A stretch of 64,000 nt of DNA from Pseudomonadota bacterium (GCA_023387815.1 JAEWHK010000033.1:1-64000); one strand, 5' to 3'; shown: positions 1-9,235, counted from the stretch's first letter. Notes: generated from the sequence alone by a model not told the origin. Made by a program: numbers and translations.

Positions 1-760
1 GTCCCATATCGTCTTCGCGATGAGCATCAAAACCGGCGGAGATAAAAATGAGCTCCGGCTTGAAATCTTCCAGTGCCGGCAACCACTGCGCGGTCACGGT
101 TTCCCGGATCTTTTCTGCCTTGGTGTAGGCTGGGACCGGACAATTATGCATATTGGATGCGGGATGATCCACCCCGGAGTTGGGGAACAGCGGATACTGG
201 AAGAAACTGCACATCAGAACGGAATCATCGCCGGCAAAGGCAGCCTCAGTGCCGTTGCCATGATGAACGTCGAAATCAACGACGGCAACGCGCCGAATGC
301 CATATTTTTCCTGGGCATACCGCACGCCAATGGCAACATTATTGAAGAAACAGAACCCATGCGCGCGCGCCGGCTCGGCATGGTGGCCTGGCGGGCGAAT
401 GGCGCAGAAGGCATTGCGGCCCCTGCCCTGAAAAATTTCATCCACAGCCAGCATACCCGCGCCGGCCGCATGCATCGCCGCCTGCCAGGTATGCGGGTTC
501 ATGCAGGTCTCTTCAGTATCGACATTGAAATAGCCCTCTTTGGGCGCATGGTCGCGCAGAAACTGCACATGTTCTGCGCTATGCACTCGCAGCAAGTCTG
601 ACTCCTGCGCTTCGCGTGCAGGCAAATGAGTTAGAAAATCAGACAGGCCGCTGGAAACCAGACGGTCGTTGATGGCGTCCAGACGGCCGGGCGATTCCGG
701 ATGCCAGCCGTGCATTTCGTGTCTGTGGCATGAAGAATGCGTTATGAATAGTGTCTCCAC
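1..760 (-). CDS. Histone deacetylase family protein (3' end beyond window)
   Basis: This is a zinc-dependent deacetylase of the arginase/HDAC fold, related to acetoin-utilisation and acetylpolyamine amidohydrolases. I read it on the reverse strand from a GTG at 760. An AGGA stands eight bases before that GTG, and an in-frame stop lies just upstream. Visible family motifs are HGWHPESPGR near residue 17, RPPGHHAE at 122-129 (the paired catalytic histidines), FCFFNNVAI, and DFDVHHGNGT from 162, which supplies zinc ligands. A further SAGFDAH segment lies near the window edge. About 253 codons are present and the C-terminus is cut off. The substrate cannot be told from sequence. Family membership is secure. 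Confidence 0.9.
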   Translation of the reverse strand, partial: METLFITHSSCHRHEMHGWHPESPGRLDAINDRLVSSGLSDFLTHLPAREAQESDLLRVHSAEHVQFLRDHAPKEGYFNVDTEETCMNPHTWQAAMHAAGAGMLAVDEIFQGRGRNAFCAIRPPGHHAEPARAHGFCFFNNVAIGVRYAQEKYGIRRVAVVDFDVHHGNGTEAAFAGDDSVLMCSFFQYPLFPNSGVDHPASNMHNCPVPAYTKAEKIRETVTAQWLPALEDFKPELIFISAGFDAHREDDMG

Positions 761-981
761 AATATTCGTCCTGCTTTCAGATTATTGATTTGTATTGATC
801 GATCGCATTTTATCTGCATACAATCTATCATACTTTGCGCTGTGATAAGTTCACGGGTAATCCTGCGCCTGATACTGTAAAAATCGTTACTTTTGCAGCA
901 CCGTGCGACCCGCTGCCGCTACACTGAACCTATAAACTGAACCGATACACTGAACCACAACTCAAATCAACGGGGCTCCTT

Positions 982-2109
982 TTGAAACGTTCATCTTCGC
1001 TGCTTATTCCTATTCTGCTTCTGTCCCTTTCCGCCTGTTCCTCTACCGCGCCTTCAGCGCGCCCCGATAGTGGCAACGCAACATCGACAGGCGCCGGCGG
1101 GCCCGCCGGATGGGCAGCAGAAAATCGAACACTGAGCGCAGATCGCAACGCGTTTACCACTCAGGTATCTGAGCGTCACGCCATCCCCCGATCCCACATC
1201 GAACGCCTGATGGCCACGGCGACCGTCGATGATCGTGTCATCCGGCTCATGACACCCAAAGGCAAATCCGGCAAAGTGACGCGCGCATGGCAAAGCTATC
1301 GAGGCCGTTTCGTTGAACCCATACGACTTAGAAAAGGTACGGCGTTCTGGAATGCCAACCGCCAGGTGCTGGATCGCGCTGAGAAAACCTATGGCGTACC
1401 GGCTGCCGTCATTGCAGCCATTATTGGTGTCGAAACCGTTTATGGCGAACAGACCGGCTCTTTCCGGGTGCTGGATACACTGTACACGCTGGGCTTCTAT
1501 CATCCTGAGACCAACAGACCAGAGAAAAGCCAGATGTTCCGCAACCAGCTTGCCGCCCTGCTGGACCTGGACTATCGCGGCAAACTCAGCGCCGATACCG
1601 CGACCGGTTCTTTTGCTGGCGCCATCGGCCTGCCGCAATTCATGCCAGTCAGCATCGAGCATTACGCCATTGACGGCGACCGCGACGGCCATATTGACCT
1701 GAGGTACAGCACATCCGATGCGATCCTGTCAGTGGCCAATTATCTGGCTCGCCATGGATGGCGCGCCGATAACCCTGTTTTTGCGCCGGTCAGACTTCCC
1801 GCAGGTGCAGACGCTCTTGTTGACGGAGGCCTGGAGCCATCCATGACCTGGGCTCAGTTGCAAAGTCGCGGGGCTACCCTGCAGCCGGGTGCACGAGGTG
1901 GTGCGTGGCAAACAGGAAAGGAAATTGGCGTGATCGATCTGAAGGATGAAGTGCGGGGTACCAACGAATATCGCACGGCAACCCGCAATTTCTTTGCCAT
2001 CACCAAATACAACCGAAGCTATTTCTACGCCGCTTCAGTTGCGGATCTGGCTTACGGCCTGGCCCAGCGGCAGCGTAGCAGTGGCTATCAGGTGACCATG
2101 CCCTACTGA
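982..2109 (+). CDS. mltB: Membrane-bound lytic murein transglycosylase B
   Basis: Cleaves the glycan strand of peptidoglycan, leaving 1,6-anhydromuramic ends, and acts from the outer membrane facing the periplasm. The 375-residue product starts at a TTG behind a G-rich ACGGGG. That start is favoured because the reading then opens with a lipoprotein signal peptide ending in LSAC, with Cys19 as the lipidation site. IGVETVYG around residues 148-155 carries the catalytic glutamate (E151), and SFAGAIGLPQFMP near 210-222 is a hallmark of the MltB family. A Ser/Thr/Gly-rich linker of about 25 residues follows the lipobox. It stands alone and is convergent with isocitrate lyase. Short repeats of ACTGAACC lie in its upstream region. 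Confidence 0.93.
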   Translation: MKRSSSLLIPILLLSLSACSSTAPSARPDSGNATSTGAGGPAGWAAENRTLSADRNAFTTQVSERHAIPRSHIERLMATATVDDRVIRLMTPKGKSGKVTRAWQSYRGRFVEPIRLRKGTAFWNANRQVLDRAEKTYGVPAAVIAAIIGVETVYGEQTGSFRVLDTLYTLGFYHPETNRPEKSQMFRNQLAALLDLDYRGKLSADTATGSFAGAIGLPQFMPVSIEHYAIDGDRDGHIDLRYSTSDAILSVANYLARHGWRADNPVFAPVRLPAGADALVDGGLEPSMTWAQLQSRGATLQPGARGGAWQTGKEIGVIDLKDEVRGTNEYRTATRNFFAITKYNRSYFYAASVADLAYGLAQRQRSSGYQVTMPY

Positions 2110-2149
2110 GCGGGTCTGATAAGCGCTACGCTGCCACAGGGTTTGTGCA

Positions 2150-3451
2150 TTAACCGTGAGAGAACTGGGCCTCTTCGGTAGAGCCGGTCAGGGCCGTTGT
2201 TGAAGAGCGGCCGCCTTCGATAGTCTGCGTCACTGCATCGAAATAGCCTGTACCCACTTCACGCTGGTGTTTGACTGCGGTAAAGCCCAGTTCAGCTGCG
2301 GCAAACTCTTTCTGCTGCAGTTCCACGAAGGCACTCATTTGATTGCGTGCGTAACCGTGGGCCAGTTCGAACATGCCGTAGTTCAATGCATGGAAACCGG
2401 CAAGCGTGATGAACTGGAATTTGTAGCCCATCGCGCCCAGCTCGCGCTGGAACTTGGCAATCGTGACATCATCCAGATTTTTCTTCCAGTTGAACGATGG
2501 TGAGCAGTTGTATGCCAGCAGTTTGCCAGGGAATTGCTTATGGATGGCCTCGGCAAATTTCTTCGCATCTTCCAGGTTCGGCGTAGACGTTTCGCACCAC
2601 AACAGATCAGCGTAAGGTGCGTAAGCCAGACCACGGGAGATCGCCTGATCCAGACCGGCTTTGGTGCGGAAAAAGCCCTCTGCGGTGCGCTCGCCTGTGA
2701 GGAATGGCTGATCATTCTCATCCACATCGCTGGTGATGAGGTCTGCTGCATCGGCATCGGTGCGTGCCAGCAGCACGGTGGGAACACCCATCACGTCAGC
2801 TGCCAGTCGGGCAGAAACCAGTTTGGCCACAGCTTCGCGCGTCGGTACCAGTACCTTGCCACCCATGTGGCCGCATTTCTTGACAGAAGCCAGCTGATCT
2901 TCAAAGTGAACACCAGAAGCACCCGCGTCGATCATGGCTTTCATAAGCTCAAACGCGTTGAGCACACCGCCAAAACCGGCTTCAGCATCGGCAATGATGG
3001 GTGCGAAATAATCGACATAACCCGCATCGCCCTCTTCCTTGCCTTCCATCCACTGAATCTGATCACAGCGTGTCAGCGCATTGTTGATACGCCGAACAAC
3101 CAGCGGTACGGAATTGGCAGGATAAAGGGACTGGTCAGGATACATTTCACCGGCGATATTGGCATCGCCTGCGACCTGCCAGCCTGACAGATAAATGGCT
3201 TTGAGGCCGGCCTTGATCTGCTGCATGGCCTGGTTACCGGTGAGCGCACCCAGGGTATTGACGAAAGGCTCATTGTTGAGCAGATGCCAGAGTTTTTCCG
3301 AGCCGGTACGGGCCAGGGTGTACTCGTTCTGACGTGAGCCGCGCAGACGGATGACTTCTTCGGCGCCGTAGCCCCGTTTGATGCCTTGCCAGCGGGGATT
3401 CTCGGCCCATTCTTTCTGAAGATTGCGGATTGCGGTTTCGCGTTTTGACAT
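2150..3451 (-). CDS. aceA: Isocitrate lyase
   Basis: Splits isocitrate to glyoxylate and succinate, the first step of the glyoxylate shunt used for growth on acetate, fatty acids or other C2-yielding substrates. The start chosen is the ATG of MSKRET, seven bases after AAGGAG; an upstream ATG in the same frame has no such site. The 433-residue length matches the E. coli enzyme. The catalytic loop KKCGH is at 191-195, and the Mg-binding ADAEAGFGG segment lies at 154-162. Malate synthase is not in the window. It fits with the acyl-CoA catabolism genes further along, since these would feed acetyl-CoA. The promoter region holds a palindrome and a direct repeat, listed separately. Confidence 0.97.
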   Translation of the reverse strand: MSKRETAIRNLQKEWAENPRWQGIKRGYGAEEVIRLRGSRQNEYTLARTGSEKLWHLLNNEPFVNTLGALTGNQAMQQIKAGLKAIYLSGWQVAGDANIAGEMYPDQSLYPANSVPLVVRRINNALTRCDQIQWMEGKEEGDAGYVDYFAPIIADAEAGFGGVLNAFELMKAMIDAGASGVHFEDQLASVKKCGHMGGKVLVPTREAVAKLVSARLAADVMGVPTVLLARTDADAADLITSDVDENDQPFLTGERTAEGFFRTKAGLDQAISRGLAYAPYADLLWCETSTPNLEDAKKFAEAIHKQFPGKLLAYNCSPSFNWKKNLDDVTIAKFQRELGAMGYKFQFITLAGFHALNYGMFELAHGYARNQMSAFVELQQKEFAAAELGFTAVKHQREVGTGYFDAVTQTIEGGRSSTTALTGSTEEAQFSHG

Positions 3452-3520
3452 GATTAGCTCCTTGAATAGAAGAAAGTTTCCATGGAAAAATTCTATCTCA
3501 GGAGCGCAGTGCAATAAACA

Positions 3521-3537
3521 CTTATATCTTATATAAG
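3521..3537. promoter_or_regulatory. Palindrome in aceA promoter region
   Basis: CTTATAT-ctt-ATATAAG is a perfect seven-base inverted repeat 70-86 bases before the aceA ATG. It could be an operator or part of an AT-rich promoter. No known regulator site is recognised. Confidence 0.4.
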
Positions 3538-3597
3538 ACTATAAATTTTATCCTTATAAATCAATAAATTGAAGTTTATATTTTATATTATGAAAGC

Positions 3598-3629
3598 AAA
3601 TTTGCGATGGTGAAATGAAAAATTTGCGA
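3598..3629. repeat. Direct repeat AAATTTGCGA upstream of aceA
   Basis: AAATTTGCGA occurs at 3598-3607 and again at 3620-3629, spaced 22 bases centre to centre, about two helical turns. This spacing suits two subunits of a regulator binding the same DNA face. It may be the operator for acetate or glyoxylate control of aceA. Confidence 0.35.
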
Positions 3630-3905
3630 GTGCAACATAGAAAATTCATGAGATGAAATCCAACTCTCATAATGTGAAATTCGCCGAAGTCGGTGCGGAG
3701 GGACAACAGCCGACAACGATCACAACCCGTATTGACCTAACCAAGTAACGCCATGATTCTGCATCAATCGTATTAAGCAAAGAACAGATTTTCCAAAAAA
3801 TCGATTGGATAACGATCAGATTGGGCAACAACCTGATTCGGTCCGGACTGTCAATTCAATGTAATCTCGGGTCAGACTGCGCTTTCTGTTCAGACGGCAC
3901 CAGAT

Positions 3906-4040
3906 TCAGAGGGCACCGAAGCAGGACCAGAACAGATTGGAAAGCGAGACGTAGAGATCCGGACGAATGTAGAGAGTAAAGACGAAGAGGAGCACCACCA
4001 GTGCCAGGAGGTATACGAGGAGATGCTTGATAGTTGTCAT
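3906..4040 (-). CDS. Small single-span membrane protein (44 aa), hypothetical
   Basis: A 44-codon reading frame opening MTTIKHLLVYLLALVVLLFV. Residues about 6-24 form a clear hydrophobic membrane helix, followed by a short polar tail ending SCFGAL. An ACGGGG sequence sits upstream of the ATG, similar to the one before mltB. It lies 15 bases after another tiny frame (4056-4160) on the same strand and downstream of the MFS gene, so the three could share a transcript. No family is recognised. The single strong helix and the lack of a better use for the region support it, but its small size leaves it uncertain. Confidence 0.45.
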   Translation of the reverse strand: MTTIKHLLVYLLALVVLLFVFTLYIRPDLYVSLSNLFWSCFGAL

Positions 4041-4055
4041 AATGAGCCCCGTCAA

Positions 4056-4160
4056 TCATTTATGGTTTGGCAGATTGCTCTTTTCTGCGGACGGTATTTT
4101 TCTGCGAATGGCCTTTTCCACCAATCGCAATGCAGCCGCGACCGATCCACACCACTTCAT
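4056..4160 (-). CDS. Small basic peptide (34 aa), hypothetical
   Basis: A 34-codon frame opening MKWCGSVAAALRLVEKAIRR and ending SNLPNHK. Residues 6-21 could form an amphipathic helix with a basic face. No clear ribosome site precedes the ATG, which weakens the call. It lies between the MFS gene stop and the 44-residue membrane protein, same strand, with only 15 bases to the latter. No family is recognised. Confidence 0.3.
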   Translation of the reverse strand: MKWCGSVAAALRLVEKAIRRKIPSAEKSNLPNHK

Positions 4161-4193
4161 AATACATCAAAGTGGCGTCGATCGCATGCGCGG

Positions 4194-5522
4194 CTACGCG
4201 GCTTTGGCCTCACGTTCCGGCGCAACAGCCCCCACCCGCTCCTGTCTGCGCGCACAATAAGCCACGCCAAAAGCGGCAAGCACAGCGCCATAGAGTGCAA
4301 ACCCGGAGATAACCCACGGACCGCGGAAAGTCTGATGATCCAGCATGAATCCAAAGAGGACGGGGCCAAGCGCGGAGCCCACATCCATGCCGGAATAAAC
4401 CAGGCCGTATACCGACCCTAGCGCACCTTTGGGCGTCACGCGGCGCACGAGCATGTCCCGCGATGGACCAGCCATACCCGAAAGAAAGCCTGCCACGCAC
4501 AAACCGGCCACGGCAAGGCCACTTGGCAGGCCGCCCATGGCCAGAAAAATGAACACCGTTCCCGAGGTCGCCAGCGAGGCGGCCACGATTCGTTCTGTCC
4601 TGTCCGTGCTGCCGGCAAGAAATCCGCCGATCAGCAGGCCCGCACCTGCAGAAATCATATACAGAGACAGTGCCGAACTTGCCCATTCCTTGCCGATACT
4701 ATAAAGCGAGCCCAGAATGGGAATGGTGAAATTCTGTACCGAGGACATGGCCCCGGAGGTGAGCGCGAAAAAGAGAAAGGCCCCCCAAAGCGCAGGGTTC
4801 TTCAATAGCATGGCAAGCTTGGTCGCAAAACCGGTCTGTGCTGCACTGGCCGCCTGAGATGCGCCTGGCTGTGCAGCTGCAGACTGACTGTCCTCACTTG
4901 CATTGGACGGCGTTGCCAGCAGCGACGCCCCCAGGAACGTCAGCAGAAACATGACGAAGAGTACACACCCGGCTGCGGCTGCGGCAATACGCCAGGAGCC
5001 GGTCTGAAGAATGAAAAAGGTAATGAAAACCGGTGTGAGTGCCCAGCCCAGATTGCCGGACAATCCATGGATGCTGAACGCGTGCCCGAGCCTGCGCTGA
5101 CTCACGTTCTGGTTGATGATGGAAAAATCGACCGGGTGGAAAACGCAGTTCCCCACGCCACCGATAAGTGCGGCAAGAATAAATACCGGATAACTGTGGG
5201 CCAGTGACATCAGCATGGCTGACACAACCAGGCAGGCCAGTCCGAAACGCATGACCGGACGAGCGCCCAGGTGATCCACAATAAACCCGGATGAGGCCTG
5301 ACCCACACCCGACACGACAAAGAATACTGTTGCCAGGAAGCCGAGTTCGGCAAAGCTGTAGCCGAAGTCGCGATTGAGAGACAGATAGAGCGAAGGCAGT
5401 ACGAGTTGGTAGAAATGGGAACTGCCGTGCAGAATCCCGATGAGCGCAATGACCTTCCAGTCGCGCCGCGTATCGGCTGTGTCGGAATGGCGGACCGGAG
5501 AAGTCCGCACTGGCGTATTCAT
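4194..5522 (-). CDS. MFS transporter
   Basis: A 442-residue major facilitator of the inner membrane with about twelve hydrophobic segments. The N-terminus has HGSSHFYQLVLPSLYLSL and an FIVDHLGARPVM loop between helices 2 and 3, a pattern of the fosmidomycin-resistance-like and sugar-phosphate-like MFS branches. A central hydrophilic loop near residues 205-230 is rich in Ala, Ser and Gln. The start has AGAGG seven bases upstream. It lies 66 bases after pgsA on the same strand and may be co-transcribed with it. Substrate unknown; export of a small organic compound or drug is the usual role. Confidence 0.85.
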   Translation of the reverse strand: MNTPVRTSPVRHSDTADTRRDWKVIALIGILHGSSHFYQLVLPSLYLSLNRDFGYSFAELGFLATVFFVVSGVGQASSGFIVDHLGARPVMRFGLACLVVSAMLMSLAHSYPVFILAALIGGVGNCVFHPVDFSIINQNVSQRRLGHAFSIHGLSGNLGWALTPVFITFFILQTGSWRIAAAAAGCVLFVMFLLTFLGASLLATPSNASEDSQSAAAQPGASQAASAAQTGFATKLAMLLKNPALWGAFLFFALTSGAMSSVQNFTIPILGSLYSIGKEWASSALSLYMISAGAGLLIGGFLAGSTDRTERIVAASLATSGTVFIFLAMGGLPSGLAVAGLCVAGFLSGMAGPSRDMLVRRVTPKGALGSVYGLVYSGMDVGSALGPVLFGFMLDHQTFRGPWVISGFALYGAVLAAFGVAYCARRQERVGAVAPEREAKAA

Positions 5523-5588
5523 AAAAGACCTCTCACTGACTATCTGCCAGGCGTTTTACCTGATTGTTTGCAGGAACAGTGCTGACTG

Positions 5589-6161
5589 TCAGCGTTCCTG
5601 CCGTTTGATAATCGGCCACGCTTTCTTCATATAGTAGAACATGGACCAGATCGTAAGTATGGCGGCAATGTAAACCAATACCTGTCCGATCGGCGCAAAC
5701 GGAATACCACGCCACTCCTGATTGAACAGGAGACACGGAATGGCCGTCATTTGCGCCGCCGTCTTGAATTTGCCCAGCCAGTGAACTGCCACACTGTCAC
5801 GCGCGCCGATGGTAGCCATCCACTCACGCAGGGCCGAAATGGTGATTTCGCGACCGATAATGATAAGCGCAATAAAGGAATCCAGGCGATTCAGGTCAAG
5901 CAGAATCAGCAGGGCCGCGCACACCATGAGTTTATCTGCTACCGGATCCAGAAAGGCGCCGAAAGATGAGGTCTGATTCCAGCGCCGGGCGAGCCACCCA
6001 TCCAACCAGTCTGTCAGCGCAGCGAAGATAAACGCCAGCGCGCCGATGGTATCGCGCACAGGAACCTCGATCCAGCTTACTGGCAGATAATAAAGCGCAA
6101 TCACCAACGGAATCATGGCGATACGCATCCAGGTCAGGATAATGGGTATGTTCAGTGGCAT
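5589..6161 (-). CDS. pgsA: CDP-diacylglycerol-glycerol-3-phosphate 3-phosphatidyltransferase
   Basis: Makes phosphatidylglycerophosphate from CDP-diacylglycerol and glycerol 3-phosphate, the committed step to phosphatidylglycerol and cardiolipin, in the inner membrane. The 190-residue protein carries the full CDP-alcohol phosphotransferase signature at 51-76: D51, D54-G55, A58-R59, G68, D72 and D76. Several membrane segments flank it. It follows uvrC by 49 bases on the same strand, the order found in many proteobacteria. Confidence 0.95.
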   Translation of the reverse strand: MPLNIPIILTWMRIAMIPLVIALYYLPVSWIEVPVRDTIGALAFIFAALTDWLDGWLARRWNQTSSFGAFLDPVADKLMVCAALLILLDLNRLDSFIALIIIGREITISALREWMATIGARDSVAVHWLGKFKTAAQMTAIPCLLFNQEWRGIPFAPIGQVLVYIAAILTIWSMFYYMKKAWPIIKRQER

Positions 6162-6210
6162 TGGACTTCAGCAAGCAAAATACGGCGGGGTACAAAGCAT
6201 AATCCTACCA

Positions 6211-8040
6211 TTAACGCAAGGATTCGTAGATACGTTCCGCAAGTTCACGGGAAATACCTTCCACCGAGCGCAGATCGTCAATACTGGCCGATGCCACCCC
6301 TGAAAATCCACCAAAGCGCGCCAACAGTTTCTGTCGTCTTTTGGCACCGACGCCTTCAATTTCCTCCAGACGAGACACATTACGCGCCTTGGCGCGACGC
6401 GCACGCATGCCTGTTATGGCAAAGCGATGGGCTTCATCACGCACCTGTGCCACCAGCATCAATGCCGCGGAACCCAGACCCAGGGCAACGGGTTCACGCT
6501 CATCGGTAAATACCAAGGTCTCGAGTCCGACCTTGCGCCCTTCCCCTTTGGCAACCCCGACAATTACCCGCGTATCCAGACCGAATTCAACAAACACCTG
6601 GCGCGCAATTTCCACCTGGCCCTTGCCTCCGTCAATCAATACAACGTCAGGCAACGGCGCCTCACCATCGGCCACTTTGGTAAACCGACGGATCAGCACC
6701 TGACGCATCGCGGCATAGTCATCGGCTTCGGTGATTCCCGCGATGTTGTAGCGGCGATAAAGCGAGGGCTGCATATCATGATGGTGGTAGACCACACAGG
6801 AAGCCTGCGTGGCTTCACCCGAGGTATGGCTGATATCAAAGCACTCGATTCTCAAGGCATCCAGCGACTCGTCATCCGTATCCAGCGAAAGCAGCTCGGC
6901 CAGTGCACGGGTTCTTGCCGCACGTGAGGCAGATTCGGACAACGTTCGCGCCAGCGAAAATTCGGCATTGCGCAAGGCCTGATCCAGCCACGTACGCCGG
7001 ACGCCCTGAGGACGAGTCTGAAGCCGGGTTTTGATGCGTGCAGGCTGCTGCTCATTGAGCAGCGCCAGCAGATTGTCGTCGCCGAGCGCTTCAGAACAGA
7101 TCAGAATTGGTGGTAACGGATTCTCCAGATAGTGCTGGGCAATGAAAGCGGTAAGCACATCAGCGCGGCTTTCCCCATCTGCCTGAGTCGGGAAGAAAGA
7201 ACGGTCTCCCAGATGGCGTCCACCGCGGACCATGGCCAGATTGACACAGGCTTTGTCTGCGGCCTGCGCCACTGCAATGATGTCCACATCGGTTTTGTCC
7301 ACTTCTTCCATGGACTGCTGATGCAGCACTGTGGCCAGGGCGTGCATCTGATCGCGCAAGGCGGCTGCCTGTTCAAAACGCAGCTCGTCGGACGCCTGCT
7401 GCATACGAGCCTGCAGATCGTTGACCACATCATCGGCTTCGCCATCCAGAAAACGGACCGCCTGACGCACATCCCTGGTGTAGTCTTCTTCGCTGATGAA
7501 ATTGACACAGGGCGCCGTACACCGGCCAATCTGATATTGCAGACAGGGTCGGGAGCGATTGGCGAAAACGGTGTCTTCACAGGTACGAAGCCGGAAGACT
7601 TTCTGCAGAATCTGTATGGTTTCGCGCACGGCCCAGGAGTTCGGATAGGGACCGAAAAAGCGCCCTTTGCGACTCGTGGTGCCGCGATAATAGGCAATGC
7701 GCGGATAGTCATGCGCACTGATCATCAGATACGGATAAGATTTGTCGTCGCGAAACAGAATGTTGTAACGCGGGCGCAGACTCTTGATCAGGTTATTTTC
7801 CAGAATCAGCGCTTCCGCTTCCGAGCGGGTCACGGTCACTTCGACCCGCCACACGCGCGCGACCATCAGCGCGATACGCGGACTGTCGGGCGTTTTCTGA
7901 AAATAGGAAGAGACCCGTTTTTTCAGATCCCGGGCCTTGCCTACATACAGTACCGTGCCTTCCGCATCCAGATGCCGGTATACGCCCGGCAGATGCGGCA
8001 GATCATTCAGAAAGGATTTGAGATCGAAAGTCTCGGGCAT
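6211..8040 (-). CDS. uvrC: Excinuclease ABC subunit C
   Basis: Makes both incisions flanking bulky DNA lesions with UvrA and UvrB in nucleotide excision repair. The 609-residue protein has an N-terminal GIY-YIG nuclease (GVY at 19-21, LYVGK at 31-35), a cysteine-containing stretch near 150-180, a UVR domain around 200-230 that contacts UvrB, an RNase H-like C-terminal nuclease with ECFDISH and DGGKGQ, and tandem helix-hairpin-helix motifs at the C-terminus. Its start overlaps the end of nagZ by 38 bases. No LexA box was seen before it; uvrD, which acts after it, is also in this window. Confidence 0.97.
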   Translation of the reverse strand: MPETFDLKSFLNDLPHLPGVYRHLDAEGTVLYVGKARDLKKRVSSYFQKTPDSPRIALMVARVWRVEVTVTRSEAEALILENNLIKSLRPRYNILFRDDKSYPYLMISAHDYPRIAYYRGTTSRKGRFFGPYPNSWAVRETIQILQKVFRLRTCEDTVFANRSRPCLQYQIGRCTAPCVNFISEEDYTRDVRQAVRFLDGEADDVVNDLQARMQQASDELRFEQAAALRDQMHALATVLHQQSMEEVDKTDVDIIAVAQAADKACVNLAMVRGGRHLGDRSFFPTQADGESRADVLTAFIAQHYLENPLPPILICSEALGDDNLLALLNEQQPARIKTRLQTRPQGVRRTWLDQALRNAEFSLARTLSESASRAARTRALAELLSLDTDDESLDALRIECFDISHTSGEATQASCVVYHHHDMQPSLYRRYNIAGITEADDYAAMRQVLIRRFTKVADGEAPLPDVVLIDGGKGQVEIARQVFVEFGLDTRVIVGVAKGEGRKVGLETLVFTDEREPVALGLGSAALMLVAQVRDEAHRFAITGMRARRAKARNVSRLEEIEGVGAKRRQKLLARFGGFSGVASASIDDLRSVEGISRELAERIYESLR

Positions 8041-9133
8041 ACTGATACCGTGAGTCTGATTGCAGGGTGTCCCAGTCCATGAACGGTGTTGCCGGTTTCA
8101 GGGAGCGGATGCGCGCGACCGAAGCGGGCGAATGCTGCGCTTTCAGGCTGGCCAACAGCGAATCCGCCAGGTCGGGTCGGTTGCATACCAATACCATATC
8201 ACATCCGGCCTGCAGCGCCGCCTCGGCCCTTTCAGTAATGTTACCGGCAACCGATGCGCCTTCCATCGTCAGGTCGTCAGAAAAAACAACGCCGTCATAG
8301 CGCAGACGCTCGCGCAGAATCTCCTGCACCCAGAGACGCGAAAAACCGGCAGGCTTACTGTCAACTTTCGGGTAGATCACATGCGCTGGCATCACCGCAG
8401 ACAATACCGGGGCTCCCAGCCAACCGTAGGGCATGGCGTCTTCGGCAAGAATCTGCTCCAGCTCGCGCTCATCTACCGGTATGGCCATATGCGAATCGGC
8501 ATCCACAAATCCATGTCCGGGAAAGTGCTTGCCACAAGAGCCCATGCCGGCCAGGCTCAGACCTTGTATCAGTGCGCGGGCGAGCATGGCAACGACGCGC
8601 GGATCGCGATGAAAGGAACGCGTACCTATGACAGTACTGACCCCATAATTGAGATCCAGCACCGGGGTGAAGCTGAAATCCACACCGCAGGCGCGCAGTT
8701 CGGCCGCCAGAACATAACCGATTTCTGTGGCGGCACGCATGGCCTCCAGCGGCTTTCTTTCCCAGTAGCGACCCAGATCCTGCATCGAAGGCAAATGGGT
8801 AAAACCCTTGTCACGAAAACGCTGTACGCGCCCCCCTTCGTGATCGACGGCAATCAGCAAGGGGGCATTTCTGGCTTCGTGGATTTCCTGAGTCAGATCC
8901 GCAAGTTGCTGCGGGTTTTCGTAATTTCGTGCAAAGAGAATCACCGCACCGGTCAGTGGATGCGCCAGACGATCACGCTCTTCGCTGGTCAGCCTGTGCC
9001 CTGCCACGTCCAGCATGACCGGGCCAGGCATTGGCTGCGCAGTGGTTTTAGCACGAGATTCTTTTACTGACCGTTTCGAGCTGCCGGCACGATTGGCTGA
9101 CTGCCCGGCACGCTGGGATGAAGACGAAGACAC
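8003..9133 (-). CDS. nagZ: Beta-N-acetylhexosaminidase (NagZ)
   Basis: Cytoplasmic glycoside hydrolase family 3 enzyme that removes N-acetylglucosamine from muropeptides during cell-wall recycling. KHFPGHG at 202-208 with D211/H215 forms the signature loop, and FSDDLTMEGA near 284-293 contains the nucleophilic aspartate. The GTG at 9133 has an ideal AAGGAG five bases upstream. This gives about 35 extra Ser/Lys/Arg-rich residues before the usual MPGPVMLDV beginning of the family, an unusual basic extension. The 3' end overlaps uvrC by 38 bases. Confidence 0.95.
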   Translation of the reverse strand: MSSSSSQRAGQSANRAGSSKRSVKESRAKTTAQPMPGPVMLDVAGHRLTSEERDRLAHPLTGAVILFARNYENPQQLADLTQEIHEARNAPLLIAVDHEGGRVQRFRDKGFTHLPSMQDLGRYWERKPLEAMRAATEIGYVLAAELRACGVDFSFTPVLDLNYGVSTVIGTRSFHRDPRVVAMLARALIQGLSLAGMGSCGKHFPGHGFVDADSHMAIPVDERELEQILAEDAMPYGWLGAPVLSAVMPAHVIYPKVDSKPAGFSRLWVQEILRERLRYDGVVFSDDLTMEGASVAGNITERAEAALQAGCDMVLVCNRPDLADSLLASLKAQHSPASVARIRSLKPATPFMDWDTLQSDSRYQYARDFRSQILSE

Positions 9134-9235
9134 CTGGACTCCTTGATGTAATCAAAACAGAAATATGACGAATGCAATTTACCCAATCAATTGAATCGAA
9201 TGCAATAAAAACCACGCATTCAATATTTGATTTTT

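Larger units (their letters stand above)
3452..3905. other. Intergenic region upstream of aceA
   Basis: 454 bases without a convincing gene. The first 150 bases next to aceA are strongly AT-rich and hold the palindrome at 3521-3537 and the repeated AAATTTGCGA at 3598-3629, so this is probably the aceA promoter and operator region. The remainder to 3905 shows no clear terminator or RNA gene. Confidence 0.6.

Noticed and set aside
20..601. Long open frame on the plus strand at the left edge
   Set aside because: It is the reverse complement of the histone-deacetylase-like gene, which has clear motifs; the plus frame has none.
785..800. TTGAT-like half-sites suggesting an FNR box near 790
   Set aside because: Only one good half-site; the second does not match ATCAA.
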